A DNA stretch of 64,000 nt, from NCBI RefSeq assembly GCF_014174255.1, contig NZ_JABEQJ010000001.1, forward strand, positions 310,001 to 374,000. The letters are read 5' to 3'. Positions 9,300 to 17,566 of this stretch are shown piece after piece. Both the position numbers and the translations under genes were made by a program. This DNA is from Gluconacetobacter sacchari (GTDB lineage Bacteria > Pseudomonadota > Alphaproteobacteria > Acetobacterales > Acetobacteraceae). Each line of letters opens with the position of its first letter. The first letter of the stretch is position 1. The notes below the pieces were generated by a model. The model worked only from the letters and a program-made list of their open reading frames with translations. It was not told the DNA's origin and did not search any database.

Positions 9300-11150
9300 T
9301 TACGCGCTCGGCCCCTTTTCGCCCGCGAGTTCCCGCCGGGACCGGTCCAGTTCCTCGCTATAGCGGCGCAGCGCGTGCTGCTCGGTCAGCATGCCGCGCA
9401 CCTGTCGCCCTTCCGCGCTGTCCACCACCACCAGCGCGTCGCTTTCGGCCTGTTCGAAGCGGGCGATGGCCTCGCGCAGGTTCATCTGCGGCGTCAACAT
9501 CTGGTCGCGATACTGGGCGAAGCGGGCGAGGGTTTCGTCGGGCAGCGCGCTCTCGGCATATAATTCGGGCACCAGCACCAGTCCGACATACCGCCCCGCC
9601 TGGTCGACCAGCACGATGCGCTGCCCCGATCCCAGCGGATAGGCCCGGCGGGCCGCCTGTACCGTCGTATCCTGGCACAGCGTCTTCACATCGTGCCGCA
9701 TCATCCGCCCGACCGTCAGCGTGCGGATCCAGCCGATATCGACCGCCGAGCGGATCGATTCCCCGCGCAGGTGGAAGCGCCAGGTGGCGAAGGAATAGCC
9801 GAAGGTGCGGCGCACCGTCAGGCTGGAAATCACCGAGGCCACCAGCACGGCGGCGGTCAGCGGCAGGCTGCCCGTCATTTCCAGCGCCAGGAAGACCATG
9901 GTCATCGGTGCGCCGACCACCGCGACGGCCATCGCGCTCATGCCCACCAGGGCGCAGAGTTCGGCCGAAAGGGGGGTCGCGGAGATCAGCGCCAGGCCGC
10001 CGCCGAACGCCGCCCCGGTCAGCACGCCCAGATAGAGCGAGGCGAAGAACAGGCCGCCGCGGAACCCCGCGCCGATCGACACCGAGGAGGCCAGCGCCTT
10101 CATGACCAGCAGCGCCAGGACCTGCCCGGTCGGCATGGCATGTTCCAGCGCCACCCGCATCGCCCAGTGGCCCGACGACATGACCGAAGGCGATGCCAGC
10201 GCCAGCAGGCCCACCACCAGCCCGCCGATGGCGGGGCGCATCCAGACCGGCAGGCCGGACCGGCGAAACAGCATCTCGGCCAGGGTCACGCAATACATCA
10301 GCCCGACGCCCAGCAGGGCGGCGACGATGCCCAGCGTGGCGATGGGCAGGTAATCGTCCATCCGCAAGGCGGCCGGCAGCACCACGCTGACCCCCGGCAC
10401 CGTGCTGTGCAGCAGATGCGCCACCCCGATCGCGGAGACCGACGCCGCCGCGACCGGGGCCAGGTTGGCCAGCGAATAGGTGCCGATGACCAGTTCGAAC
10501 GCGTAGAACGCCCCGGCCAGCGGCGCGTCGAACGCCGCCCCGATCGCCCCCGCCGCGCCGCAGCCGACCAGCAGCCGCAGGTCCTCGCGCCGCACGCGGA
10601 ACATGCGGCCCAGGCGCGAGCCGGTGGCGGCGCCGATCTGGGTGAAGCCGGCCTCCAGCCCCACCGAGGCGCCGACGGAATTCGACAGGACCGTCTGGAC
10701 GGCGACGATCGCGCTGTCGCGTATCGACATCCGGCCGCCATGCAGGGCATTGGCCTCGATCGGGTCGACCGGGCGGCCGGGCACGCGGCGCGTCACCCAT
10801 ACCCCTAGCAGGCCGAGCAGCAATCCACCCAGGGTCGGCACCAGGATCGCGCGGGCGGGGGCGATCGCCCCAAGCCCCGAGATCCGGCCGATGCCGGGGG
10901 CGGCGAACAGCAGGCGATGCGCCAGCAGGGTGGCGTGGCTCATGGCGCCGACCAGCAGGCCCGCGGCGCAGCCGACCGCGGCCGCCAGCATCACCAGCCA
11001 TAATTCGTCGGCCCGCACCAGCGCGCGCAGCAGGCGCGGAACATAGGCCACGCGATCGTCGCGCACGTCGCCCTCCGCCCCGTCCGGAGGCAGGAATGCG
11101 CCGCGACGGCGTCGCAGATGATTCAGCAGGCCGAGGGTGGAAGACGGCAC
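9300..11150 (-). CDS. CLC-family anion channel/antiporter with C-terminal CBS pair
   Basis: This 616-aa protein has a CLC membrane core (about residues 40-440) followed by two CBS repeats (about 455-600; LTVGRMMRHDVKTLCQDT and YRDQMLTPQMNLREAIARFE). The gating-glutamate motif appears as GASVGLEAGFTQIG: Glu is kept but the usual GxEGP is changed. The usual selectivity-filter GSGIP is replaced by DPIEANALHGG. The N-terminus carries a short cytoplasmic stretch before the first helix. It starts with GTG at 11150 and its 3' end faces the glnA terminator. Transported ion and coupling cannot be told from sequence. Confidence 0.88.
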   Translation of the reverse strand: MPSSTLGLLNHLRRRRGAFLPPDGAEGDVRDDRVAYVPRLLRALVRADELWLVMLAAAVGCAAGLLVGAMSHATLLAHRLLFAAPGIGRISGLGAIAPARAILVPTLGGLLLGLLGVWVTRRVPGRPVDPIEANALHGGRMSIRDSAIVAVQTVLSNSVGASVGLEAGFTQIGAATGSRLGRMFRVRREDLRLLVGCGAAGAIGAAFDAPLAGAFYAFELVIGTYSLANLAPVAAASVSAIGVAHLLHSTVPGVSVVLPAALRMDDYLPIATLGIVAALLGVGLMYCVTLAEMLFRRSGLPVWMRPAIGGLVVGLLALASPSVMSSGHWAMRVALEHAMPTGQVLALLVMKALASSVSIGAGFRGGLFFASLYLGVLTGAAFGGGLALISATPLSAELCALVGMSAMAVAVVGAPMTMVFLALEMTGSLPLTAAVLVASVISSLTVRRTFGYSFATWRFHLRGESIRSAVDIGWIRTLTVGRMMRHDVKTLCQDTTVQAARRAYPLGSGQRIVLVDQAGRYVGLVLVPELYAESALPDETLARFAQYRDQMLTPQMNLREAIARFEQAESDALVVVDSAEGRQVRGMLTEQHALRRYSEELDRSRRELAGEKGPSA

Positions 11151-11283
11151 GGCAGGGTACTCTCGCGGGGCGCCCGGACGCCCGTAGCGACTATTTGAAG
11201 TGATGTGCCTGTCGGATCAACCCGAATTCGGCCTTACCATGCCGCCCCGGCGCCCCTACGGCTTCGATCGCGGAGAAATGCCG

Positions 11284-12294
11284 ATGTCCCCTGCCCTGCC
11301 CCCCACCATGCGCGCGGTCATTGTGCGCGAAGCCGGCGCCCCCGAATCGATGACGCTGGCCGACATCCCCCTGCCCGTGCCCGGACCGGGCGAGGTGCTG
11401 GTGCGGGTGCAGGCGGCCGGGGTGAACCGGCCCGACCTGATGCAGCGCAAGGGCCAGTATCCGCCGCCGCCGGGGGCCAGCCCGATCCTGGGGCTGGAGA
11501 TCGCGGGCGAGGTCGTGGCGAAGGCGCCCGACGCCCCGGACTGGCCGGCGCTCGGCACGCCGGTCTGCGCGCTGACCAATGGCGGCGGCTATGCCGCGTA
11601 TTGCGCTGTGCCGGCCGGCCAGTGCCTGCCCTGGCCGGACGGGTTCGACGCCATCCGCGCCGCCGCCCTGCCCGAGACGTTCTTCACCGTATGGTCGAAC
11701 CTGGTGATGACGGCGCATGTCGCCCCCGGCGAGCGGGTGCTGATCCATGGCGGCGCCGGCGGCATCGGCACCGCGGCGATCCAGACCGTCCGGGTGCTGG
11801 GGGCCGTGCCCTACGTGACCGTGGGCTCGACCGACAAGGCGGCGCTGTGCCTGAAACTGGGCGCCGAAGCCGCGATCGACTACCGGGAGGAGGATTTCGT
11901 CGCGCGGATCGACGACCTGACCGGGGGGCGGGGCGTGGATGTGGTGCTGGACGTGATCGGCGGCCCGTACCTGGACCGCAACCTGCGCTGCCTGGCGCAG
12001 GGCGGCCGGCTGGTGATCATCGCGCTGCAAGGCGGCGCGAAAGCCCAGGAGGTGGGGGTGGCCCGGATCCTGACCCGGCACCTGACGGTGGCCGGCACCA
12101 CGCTGCGCCCGCGCGACCGCGCGTACAAGGCCCGGGTGGCCGAGGGGCTGCGCGCGGCGCTGTGGCCCGCACTCTCCGACGGTACGATCGCCCCGCTGAT
12201 CCACGCGACCTTTCCCCTGGCCGAAGTCGTCGCGGCCCATAAACTGATGGAATCGGGCAGCCATTCCGGCAAGATCGTCCTCGATCTGCGTTAA
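11284..12294 (+). CDS. NAD(P)H quinone oxidoreductase, zinc-independent MDR family (PIG3/Qor-like)
   Basis: This medium-chain reductase has an N-terminal GroES-like domain (VPGPGEVLVRVQAAGVNRPD, QRKGQYPPPPGASPILGLE) and a Rossmann domain with HGGAGGIGTAAIQ. Zinc ligands of alcohol dehydrogenases are absent, and the length of 336 aa fits the PIG3/TP53I3-type NADPH:quinone oxidoreductases. The open frame reaches 11200, but GGAGA at 11272-11276 is well spaced for the ATG at 11284. An ATG at 11278 would sit too close. It is transcribed divergently from the CLC gene. Confidence 0.87.
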   Translation: MSPALPPTMRAVIVREAGAPESMTLADIPLPVPGPGEVLVRVQAAGVNRPDLMQRKGQYPPPPGASPILGLEIAGEVVAKAPDAPDWPALGTPVCALTNGGGYAAYCAVPAGQCLPWPDGFDAIRAAALPETFFTVWSNLVMTAHVAPGERVLIHGGAGGIGTAAIQTVRVLGAVPYVTVGSTDKAALCLKLGAEAAIDYREEDFVARIDDLTGGRGVDVVLDVIGGPYLDRNLRCLAQGGRLVIIALQGGAKAQEVGVARILTRHLTVAGTTLRPRDRAYKARVAEGLRAALWPALSDGTIAPLIHATFPLAEVVAAHKLMESGSHSGKIVLDLR

Positions 12295-12347
12295 TGTTAT
12301 AACAGAAGGCCGGTCATGTCCGGAGCGAGGTTGAGGACCATGCCATC

Positions 12348-13139
12348 GTGCTGCTGAACGTCATCGCGCGCGGGCCGGACGAACCGTCCGGCGCCCAGGC
12401 CGCCCGTCCGCCCATCGTCCTGCTGCATGGCCTGTTCGGCCGTGCCCGCAACCTGGGCTTCTTCCAGCGCCGGCTGGCCCGCACCCGGCGGACGCTGGCG
12501 ATCGACCTGCGCAATCACGGCGACAGCCCGCATGGCCCGATGGACTACAACAGCATGGCCGGCGACCTGCTGGACACGCTGGCCCATCACGCGGCGCTGC
12601 CGGCCACGCTGGTGGGCCATTCGATGGGCGGCAAGGTGGCGATGACGCTGGCGCTGACCCGGCCGGGGATGGTGCATAGCCTGGTGGTGGCCGACATTCC
12701 GCCCGCCCGCACCGGGCATGGGCAGTTCTCGCTGGGCGAGCAGATGCTGCGGATCCGCTTTCCGCCCTATCTGAACCGGGCCGAGGCCGATGCCCTGCTG
12801 CGGCCCGAGATCCCCAATGCCGACGTGCGGGCGCTGATGTTGCAGAATATCCGGCTGGGCGAGAATCCGGGCTGGGTGATCGGGCTGAAGGACATCGTGG
12901 CGTCGATGACCAATATCGAGAGCTGGCCCTATATTCCCGAGGGCTATACCTATCCCGGGCCGACCCTGTTCCTGGCCGGCGGCAATTCACCCTATATCCG
13001 GCGCGAGCATTATACGGTGATGCGCCGGCTGTTTCCCAATTATCATCTGGAACTGATCGAGCATGCCGGCCACTGGCTGCATGTCGAAAACCCGACCCGC
13101 TTCGCCGCGCTGGTCGAGGATTTCACGGACCGGTACTGA
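12348..13139 (+). CDS. Alpha/beta-hydrolase (YbfF-like esterase)
   Basis: The fold is shown by VLLHGLFGRARNL (oxyanion HG motif), a nucleophile elbow GHSMGGK with Ser as nucleophile, the late Asp region after TLFLAGGNSPYI, and the catalytic His in HAGHWLHVENP. The early phrase LRNHGDSPHGPMDYNSMAGD is typical of the YbfF/ABHD11 esterase group. It has 263 aa from a GTG at 12348 preceded by GAGGA. It follows the oxidoreductase gene by 53 nt and may share its transcript. Its end overlaps the end of the convergent glycosylase gene by 17 nt. Confidence 0.85.
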   Translation: MLLNVIARGPDEPSGAQAARPPIVLLHGLFGRARNLGFFQRRLARTRRTLAIDLRNHGDSPHGPMDYNSMAGDLLDTLAHHAALPATLVGHSMGGKVAMTLALTRPGMVHSLVVADIPPARTGHGQFSLGEQMLRIRFPPYLNRAEADALLRPEIPNADVRALMLQNIRLGENPGWVIGLKDIVASMTNIESWPYIPEGYTYPGPTLFLAGGNSPYIRREHYTVMRRLFPNYHLELIEHAGHWLHVENPTRFAALVEDFTDRY

Positions 13140-13788
13140 CATAGCGCCCGGCCTTCGCGGCCTCGGCGGCGCGCCACAGATACCAGGCGGCGGCGGAGCG
13201 GTAGGGGCTCCAGTCCCGGGCGATCGCCGCCAGGGCGGCGGGGCGGGGCTGGGCGTCCAGGCGCTTGATCGCCCGCCAGCCCTCGCGCACGCCGAAATCG
13301 TCGACCGGCATCACGTCCGGACGCCCCAGCGAGAAGATCAGCAGCATTTCCACCGTCCACCGCCCCACGCCGCGCAGGCTGGTCAGCCGGGCGATCAGCT
13401 CATCGTCATCCATCGACTCGGCCTGCCGCCGCGAAGGGACGATGCCGTCGCGGCGGGCCTGGGCCACGCCACGGATCGCCCGGATCTTGCTGCCCGACAG
13501 GCCGCAGGCGCGCAGATCGGCCTCGGACAGCGCCAGCAGCGCCTCCGGCGCCGGGAAGACTCCGCCGGCCAGCGCCACCAGCCGCCCCAGGATGGCCTGC
13601 GCCGCCCGGCCGTGAAGCTGCTGGTAGGCGATGGCGTTCACCAGAGCCTCGTAGGGCGCGCGATCGGCCTCGACCCGCAGGCCGCACGGCCCCACCCGCG
13701 CCACCAGGGCGGCCAGGTCGGGATCGGCGGCGGAAAGATGGGCGCGGAGGGCGCGATGGGGGTCGGGAGAGGGGATGGAAGAACTCAT
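13123..13788 (-). CDS. DNA-3-methyladenine glycosylase II (AlkA/HhH-GPD family)
   Basis: The enzyme removes alkylated purines. Residues about 125-165 hold the helix-hairpin-helix LTSLRGVGRWTVEM followed by the catalytic-Asp loop PVDDFGVREG. Upstream are NAIAYQQLHGRAAQAI and the second hairpin region ACGLSGSKIRAIRGVAQA. The 221-aa length fits the short AlkA form without the N-terminal domain of the E. coli enzyme. The frame is open far upstream (to 16545), but only this part is protein-like; MSSSIPSPDPHRAL at 13788 is a sensible start. Together with ada it covers alkylation repair in this region. Confidence 0.9.
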   Translation of the reverse strand: MSSSIPSPDPHRALRAHLSAADPDLAALVARVGPCGLRVEADRAPYEALVNAIAYQQLHGRAAQAILGRLVALAGGVFPAPEALLALSEADLRACGLSGSKIRAIRGVAQARRDGIVPSRRQAESMDDDELIARLTSLRGVGRWTVEMLLIFSLGRPDVMPVDDFGVREGWRAIKRLDAQPRPAALAAIARDWSPYRSAAAWYLWRAAEAAKAGRYVSTGP

Positions 13789-13941
13789 GACGGCACAGAT
13801 CGGCGTAGCAACTCGACCGCATCGGTGACAAGTTGATACGATCGCATGACAGCAAGGTATCATGACAATGGGGTCGCCAGCGGCTAGGGTCCCGGATACA
13901 TCATGCGCCGCAGGCGACCACGCGGAGACTCCCGGCACTTC

Positions 13942-15087
13942 ATGACGGTGACACTCAGTCCTTCCTCCCGCCACCGCCAGGCCGAGGAGCCCGTCCTGAT
14001 CCCGCGCGCGGATATGCGGGAGCGTTCGGTGCGCCAACCGGAAACACCCGGGCGCCGCGACGGGCGCGAGGGCCTGCGTCCCGAGCCGGTGGCCCGGCCG
14101 GCGGGATATCGCGCGCTGAAACAGGCCGGGGCGCCGATGGTGCGCCCGGATACGATCGCGGAACCCGGCGTCACCACCGTACTCGCGGTTTCCGCCGCGC
14201 TGCACCTGATCCTGCTCGCGATCATCCTTCAGGCCGCGCGCCACCATGCCGGCGGGGCGACGGCGCCCGAATCGCAGTCGGTCGAGATGATGTTCACCCC
14301 GCAGGCTTCGAGCGGCATGCAGGGGCGCAATTCGCCCGACCAGGCCGGCGGCAGCGGGTCGCCGGCCAAGCCCACCCCCACCACGCCCCAGCCCGACCAG
14401 CCGCAGCCCAGCGATTCCTCGCCGTCGCCCAGCGTGCCGTCGCCGCAGACCCCGGCGGCCCCGCCGCTGCCGCGCTCGCCATCGGACCAGACCCTGCCCG
14501 ACCAGCCCTCGACCGCGCCGCCCAACCCGGCGATGCAGAGCCCGGGCCAGGCCGCCCACCCCACGGCGCACCCCACGCCGCGCCACCCGCAGCCGGCCCG
14601 GCAGCGCACGCCCAGCCGCGCGCCCTCGCCGTTCGATCATCCGATGGACCTGTCCTTCGCCCCGTCGCCGGGGCCGGTGCGCCAGCGGCGCGGCCGCGCC
14701 GGCGGGTCGGGCGGCCCGATCGACCTGTCGGTGGGGCCGGTGGTGCGCAACGGGCAGTTGAACGCCCCCTATTCGACCCAGACGCAGGTGCGCGGCGTCA
14801 GCGAGGATTACGGCGAGGAAATCGACCGCTGGATCCGCAACCACATGTATTATCCCGAGGAAGCCGCCCGCGCCGGCGAGGACGGGGCCTCGACGGTGCA
14901 TGTGGTGCTGGACCGCAGCGGGCGCGTGCGCGGCGTGCGCCTGACCAACCAGTCGGGCTCGTATTATCTGGATGCCGCGACCACCGGCATGTTCCACGGT
15001 GCCGAACTGCCTCCGGTGCCGCCGGACATGACGGGCGACCATTTCGATATCGACGTGACGATCAACTATATCCTGATCCGGCGCTGA
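13942..15087 (+). CDS. TonB-family energy transducer
   Basis: The protein has an N-terminal cytoplasmic stretch and a single membrane helix (TTVLAVSAALHLILLAIILQ). A long Pro/Ser/Gln-rich periplasmic linker (PTPTTPQPDQPQPSDSSPSP) precedes a C-terminal TonB domain (IRNHMYYPEEAARAGEDGAS, VVLDRSGRVRGVRL). It probably spans the periplasm and energises outer-membrane receptors such as the one at 27.4 kb. Unlike E. coli TonB, about 70 residues precede the membrane helix, and no exbB/exbD is nearby. The start is uncertain: the ATG at 13942 (MTVTLSPSS) is chosen, with an upstream in-frame ATG at 13903. Confidence 0.8.
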   Translation: MTVTLSPSSRHRQAEEPVLIPRADMRERSVRQPETPGRRDGREGLRPEPVARPAGYRALKQAGAPMVRPDTIAEPGVTTVLAVSAALHLILLAIILQAARHHAGGATAPESQSVEMMFTPQASSGMQGRNSPDQAGGSGSPAKPTPTTPQPDQPQPSDSSPSPSVPSPQTPAAPPLPRSPSDQTLPDQPSTAPPNPAMQSPGQAAHPTAHPTPRHPQPARQRTPSRAPSPFDHPMDLSFAPSPGPVRQRRGRAGGSGGPIDLSVGPVVRNGQLNAPYSTQTQVRGVSEDYGEEIDRWIRNHMYYPEEAARAGEDGASTVHVVLDRSGRVRGVRLTNQSGSYYLDAATTGMFHGAELPPVPPDMTGDHFDIDVTINYILIRR

Positions 15088-15129
15088 CACGGGGCCGGGT
15101 GTGACGCTCCTGCCGGGGAGGAATGGCGC

Positions 15130-16587
15130 ATGAATGGCGATTTCACAGCGATCCGCGACCGCGTGGGAACGGATTTCGAGAGCTTCGACGATGCCGAGGC
15201 GGCGGTGCGGCGCATAACCGGCCTGTACGAGGCCGCCGTGCATGAGTTGCGGACCGCCTTCGGCCGGCGGCAGTCGCCCGGGGCCGAGGCGCCGACCTAT
15301 CCGTACCTGGCCTTCGCCGTGACCCGCGCGCCCACGGCGGAGGACACGCGGCCGCCCTTCGACGTGCTGCTGGAACCGGGAGTCTACGGCACCACCCTGA
15401 CGCGCCCGGAACTGTTTCGCGATTACTGGCGCGAGCAGATCGGCATTCTGCTGCATCATTACCGCCAGCCGGTGCTGGTCGGCCGGTCGCGCCGGCCGAT
15501 CCCGCTGCCTTATGTGATGGAAGACGCGGTGACCGCCATCACCGAGGACGACCTGCGCCTGCTGCAACGCCATTACGCGTTGCCCGACCTGCACGCCACC
15601 GACGACAGCATCGCCAACTGCGCGCTGATCCCCCGCCCCGACGAGCCGCGCCCGTTGGCGCTGTTTACCGCCGAGCGCACCGATTATTCCCTGGCGCGGC
15701 TGCATCATTACACCGGCACCGCGCCGCGACACGTGCAGCGCTTCATCCTGCTGACCAATTACCAGCGCTATGTGGACGCGTTTCGCGACTATGGCCGGGC
15801 CCAGGTGGACCTGGGCGGCGAGTACGACCGGTTCGTCGAGCCTGGCGACCAGATCCATCGACGCGGCGACCCGGACCGGCCGCCGCTGGCCGGGTCGCTG
15901 CCGCAGATGCCGGCCTATCATCTGTGCCGGCCCGACGGTGACGGGATTACGCTGGTCAATATCGGCGTCGGCCCGGCCAACGCCAAGACCATCACCGACC
16001 ATCTGGCGGTGCTGCGGCCCCATTGCTGGCTGATGGTGGGCCATTGCGCCGGGCTGCGGCGGACCCAGCGGCTGGGCGACTATGTGCTGGCGCACGGCTA
16101 TGTGCGCGACGACCACGTGCTGGACGACGATTTGCCGCCCTGGGTGCCGGTGCCGCCGATCGCCGAGGTGCAGGTGGCGTTGCAGGACGTGACGGCGCGG
16201 GTGACCGGGCTGCACGACTCGGAACTGAAGACCCGGCTGCGGACCGGCACGGTGATGACGACCGACAACCGGAACTGGGAATTGCGGCTTCAGGCGCTGT
16301 TCACGCAGATCAACATGTCGCGATCCATCGCGGTGGATATGGAGTCCGCCACCATCGCCGCCAACGGGTTCCGCTTTCGCGTGCCGTACGGCACCTTGCT
16401 GTGCGTGTCGGACAAACCGCTGCATGGCGAGCTGAAGCTGCGCGGCATGGCCAATGCCTTCTATCGCGAGCGCGTCAGCCAGCATCTGACGGTGGGGATC
16501 GAAACCATGCGCCAGTTGCGCGCGCAGGGGGTGGACCGGCTGCATTCGCGCAAGCTACGCGGGTTCGACGAGCCCCCGTTCCGCTGA
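15130..16587 (+). CDS. amn: AMP nucleosidase
   Basis: Amn hydrolyses AMP to adenine and ribose-5-phosphate. The 485-aa protein has the AMP-nucleosidase N-terminal domain (RPPFDVLLEPGVYGTTLTRP) and the nucleoside-phosphorylase-like catalytic domain: VNIGVGPANAKTITDHLAVL, MVGHCAGLRRTQRLGDYVLA, and VDMESATIAANGFRFRVPYG with the ribose-binding Glu. The start follows GGAGGAA at 15117. The gene stands between the TonB-like gene and a thioesterase and has its own ribosome site. Confidence 0.95.
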   Translation: MNGDFTAIRDRVGTDFESFDDAEAAVRRITGLYEAAVHELRTAFGRRQSPGAEAPTYPYLAFAVTRAPTAEDTRPPFDVLLEPGVYGTTLTRPELFRDYWREQIGILLHHYRQPVLVGRSRRPIPLPYVMEDAVTAITEDDLRLLQRHYALPDLHATDDSIANCALIPRPDEPRPLALFTAERTDYSLARLHHYTGTAPRHVQRFILLTNYQRYVDAFRDYGRAQVDLGGEYDRFVEPGDQIHRRGDPDRPPLAGSLPQMPAYHLCRPDGDGITLVNIGVGPANAKTITDHLAVLRPHCWLMVGHCAGLRRTQRLGDYVLAHGYVRDDHVLDDDLPPWVPVPPIAEVQVALQDVTARVTGLHDSELKTRLRTGTVMTTDNRNWELRLQALFTQINMSRSIAVDMESATIAANGFRFRVPYGTLLCVSDKPLHGELKLRGMANAFYRERVSQHLTVGIETMRQLRAQGVDRLHSRKLRGFDEPPFR

Positions 16588-16622
16588 ATGCATCGCCGCG
16601 GGCCGAGCAAGGAGAAGAATGC

Positions 16623-17039
16623 GTGACCGATCCAGACCAGCCATCCGCCGCCCCCGTGCCGCCATCCGGCCAGCCGACCATCCGCGTGGTGGCGATGCCG
16701 GCCGATGCCAATGCGGCGGGCGACATTTTCGGCGGCTGGCTGATGTCGCAGATGGATCTGGCCGCCGGCACCGCCGCCGCCCTGCGGGCCAGGGGGCGCT
16801 GCGTGACGGTGGCGATCGACAAGGTGATTTTGCACCAGCCGGTGCTGATCGGCGATGAGGTGAGCCTGTATACCGACATTATCCGCACCGGCCGGACCTC
16901 GATGTCGATCCATGTGCAGACCTGGCGCCGGGCCCGGCATTCGCACGAGACGGTGAAGGTGACGGAGGGTGTGTTCACCTTCGTCGCCATCGACGACGAG
17001 CGCCGGCCGCGCCCCCTGCCGCCGGAGATGCCGCGCTGA
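16623..17039 (+). CDS. Acyl-CoA thioesterase, YciA-type hotdog fold
   Basis: At 138 aa this is a single hotdog domain. It shows MPADANAAGDIFGGWLMSQMD, the conserved N-x-x-G-D-x-F-G-G-W motif with the catalytic Asp, and GRCVTVAIDKVILHQPVLIG, VQTWRR and VTEGVFTFVAID. Family members hydrolyse medium to long acyl-CoAs in the cytoplasm. The start is GTG at 16623 preceded by AAGGAGAAG; the larger open frame from 16023 is an overlap artefact with amn. Confidence 0.9.
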   Translation: MTDPDQPSAAPVPPSGQPTIRVVAMPADANAAGDIFGGWLMSQMDLAAGTAAALRARGRCVTVAIDKVILHQPVLIGDEVSLYTDIIRTGRTSMSIHVQTWRRARHSHETVKVTEGVFTFVAIDDERRPRPLPPEMPR

Positions 17040-17063
17040 GGGCGGGCATGACCGCGAGGCGGC

Positions 17064-17278
17064 TCAGATCGGACCGGATGTCCCGACCCAGATAAGCCGC
17101 ACGTCGCCGTCGGCCGTTGCCGCGGCGGAATAGAGAAGGCGCAGGTCGAACCGGACGCTGTCGCCTGGACCGAGCACGAAGCTCTTCCTGCCGACCGTCA
17201 TCTCCAGCTTGCCTTCGAGGACATACTGAAGTGGCCCCCGTCATGAGGACCACGGGCGGCACGATTTAAGTCGGAGAG
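17064..17278 (-). pseudogene. Remnant of a cupin-domain protein (C-terminus only)
   Basis: Minus-strand translation gives a cupin core. ARGPHDGGH (about 17228-17260) continues, after a one-base frameshift, as FQYVLEGKLEMTVGRKSF, VLGPGDSVRFDLRLLYS and DGDVRLIWVGTSGPI, and stops at 17064. This is the second half of the small cupin found at the end of XRE-cupin transcriptional regulators. Everything upstream of about 17278 is gone and IS3-like sequence takes its place, so the gene was probably cut by a transposition-linked rearrangement. The parent family assignment is inference. Confidence 0.7.
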
Positions 17279-17300
17279 CGTAGCCCGGTTGATCCTTTTT

Positions 17301-17560
17301 TCAGGCGACCATCAGGTCTTCCTGATGATGTTGACCCTGTGGAGATGTGGGCGACGCGTCAGCCTCGTCCACATCTCCACAGGCATCGACGCTAAAAAAC
17401 CCCGCTCCACCGTCAAACGCCCGCGCCGCCTGGTCCTGCAACTGCTTCTTCCAAGCGTCAATCCGCTTCGGCTGAACCTCATGGCGCCGGGCAAGGTCCG
17501 TCACCGTCACGTCCCCACGGATCGCCTTCACTTCAATCGCGGCCGGATGCGGACGATCGG
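17301..17560 (-). mobile_element. Fragment of IS3-family transposase orfA
   Basis: The minus frame at 17531-17400 reads KAIRGDVTVTDLARRHEVQP and IDAWKKQLQDQAARAF. This is the helix-turn-helix start of IS3-group OrfA (AIRGxxTVxxLAxRxxVxPxxIxxWKKQ). It runs into non-homologous sequence after GGAGFF and no orfB is present, so the element is a dead remnant. It sits exactly between the truncated cupin gene and the intact LysR gene, whose stop codon is 7 nt away. The region also includes the inverted repeat at 17336-17383. Confidence 0.8.
17336..17383. repeat. Perfect 15-bp inverted repeat inside the IS remnant
   Basis: CCTGTGGAGATGTGG at 17336-17350 is matched by CCACATCTCCACAGG at 17369-17383, with an 18-nt loop. 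Next to it, ATCAGG-TCTT-CCTGAT (17311-17326) forms a second small hairpin. It follows the orfA fragment on the minus strand and could be a terminal structure of another lost element. Confidence 0.75.
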
Positions 17561-17566
17561 GCCAAT

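Noticed and set aside
9693-10808. Long plus-strand open frame opposite the CLC gene
   Set aside because: Low-complexity Arg/His/Gln/Ala composition and no start signal; antisense shadow of a well-supported membrane protein.
13123-16545. A 1140-codon open frame on the minus strand
   Set aside because: Only the last 221 codons (13123-13788) are protein-like (AlkA family). The rest is antisense to the TonB-like and amn genes and is rich in His/Gln/Arg, the usual artefact of GC-rich codon bias.
16023-16622. Thioesterase reading frame open from 16023
   Set aside because: This part overlaps amn in another frame and has shadow composition; the GTG at 16623 has AAGGAGAAG upstream.
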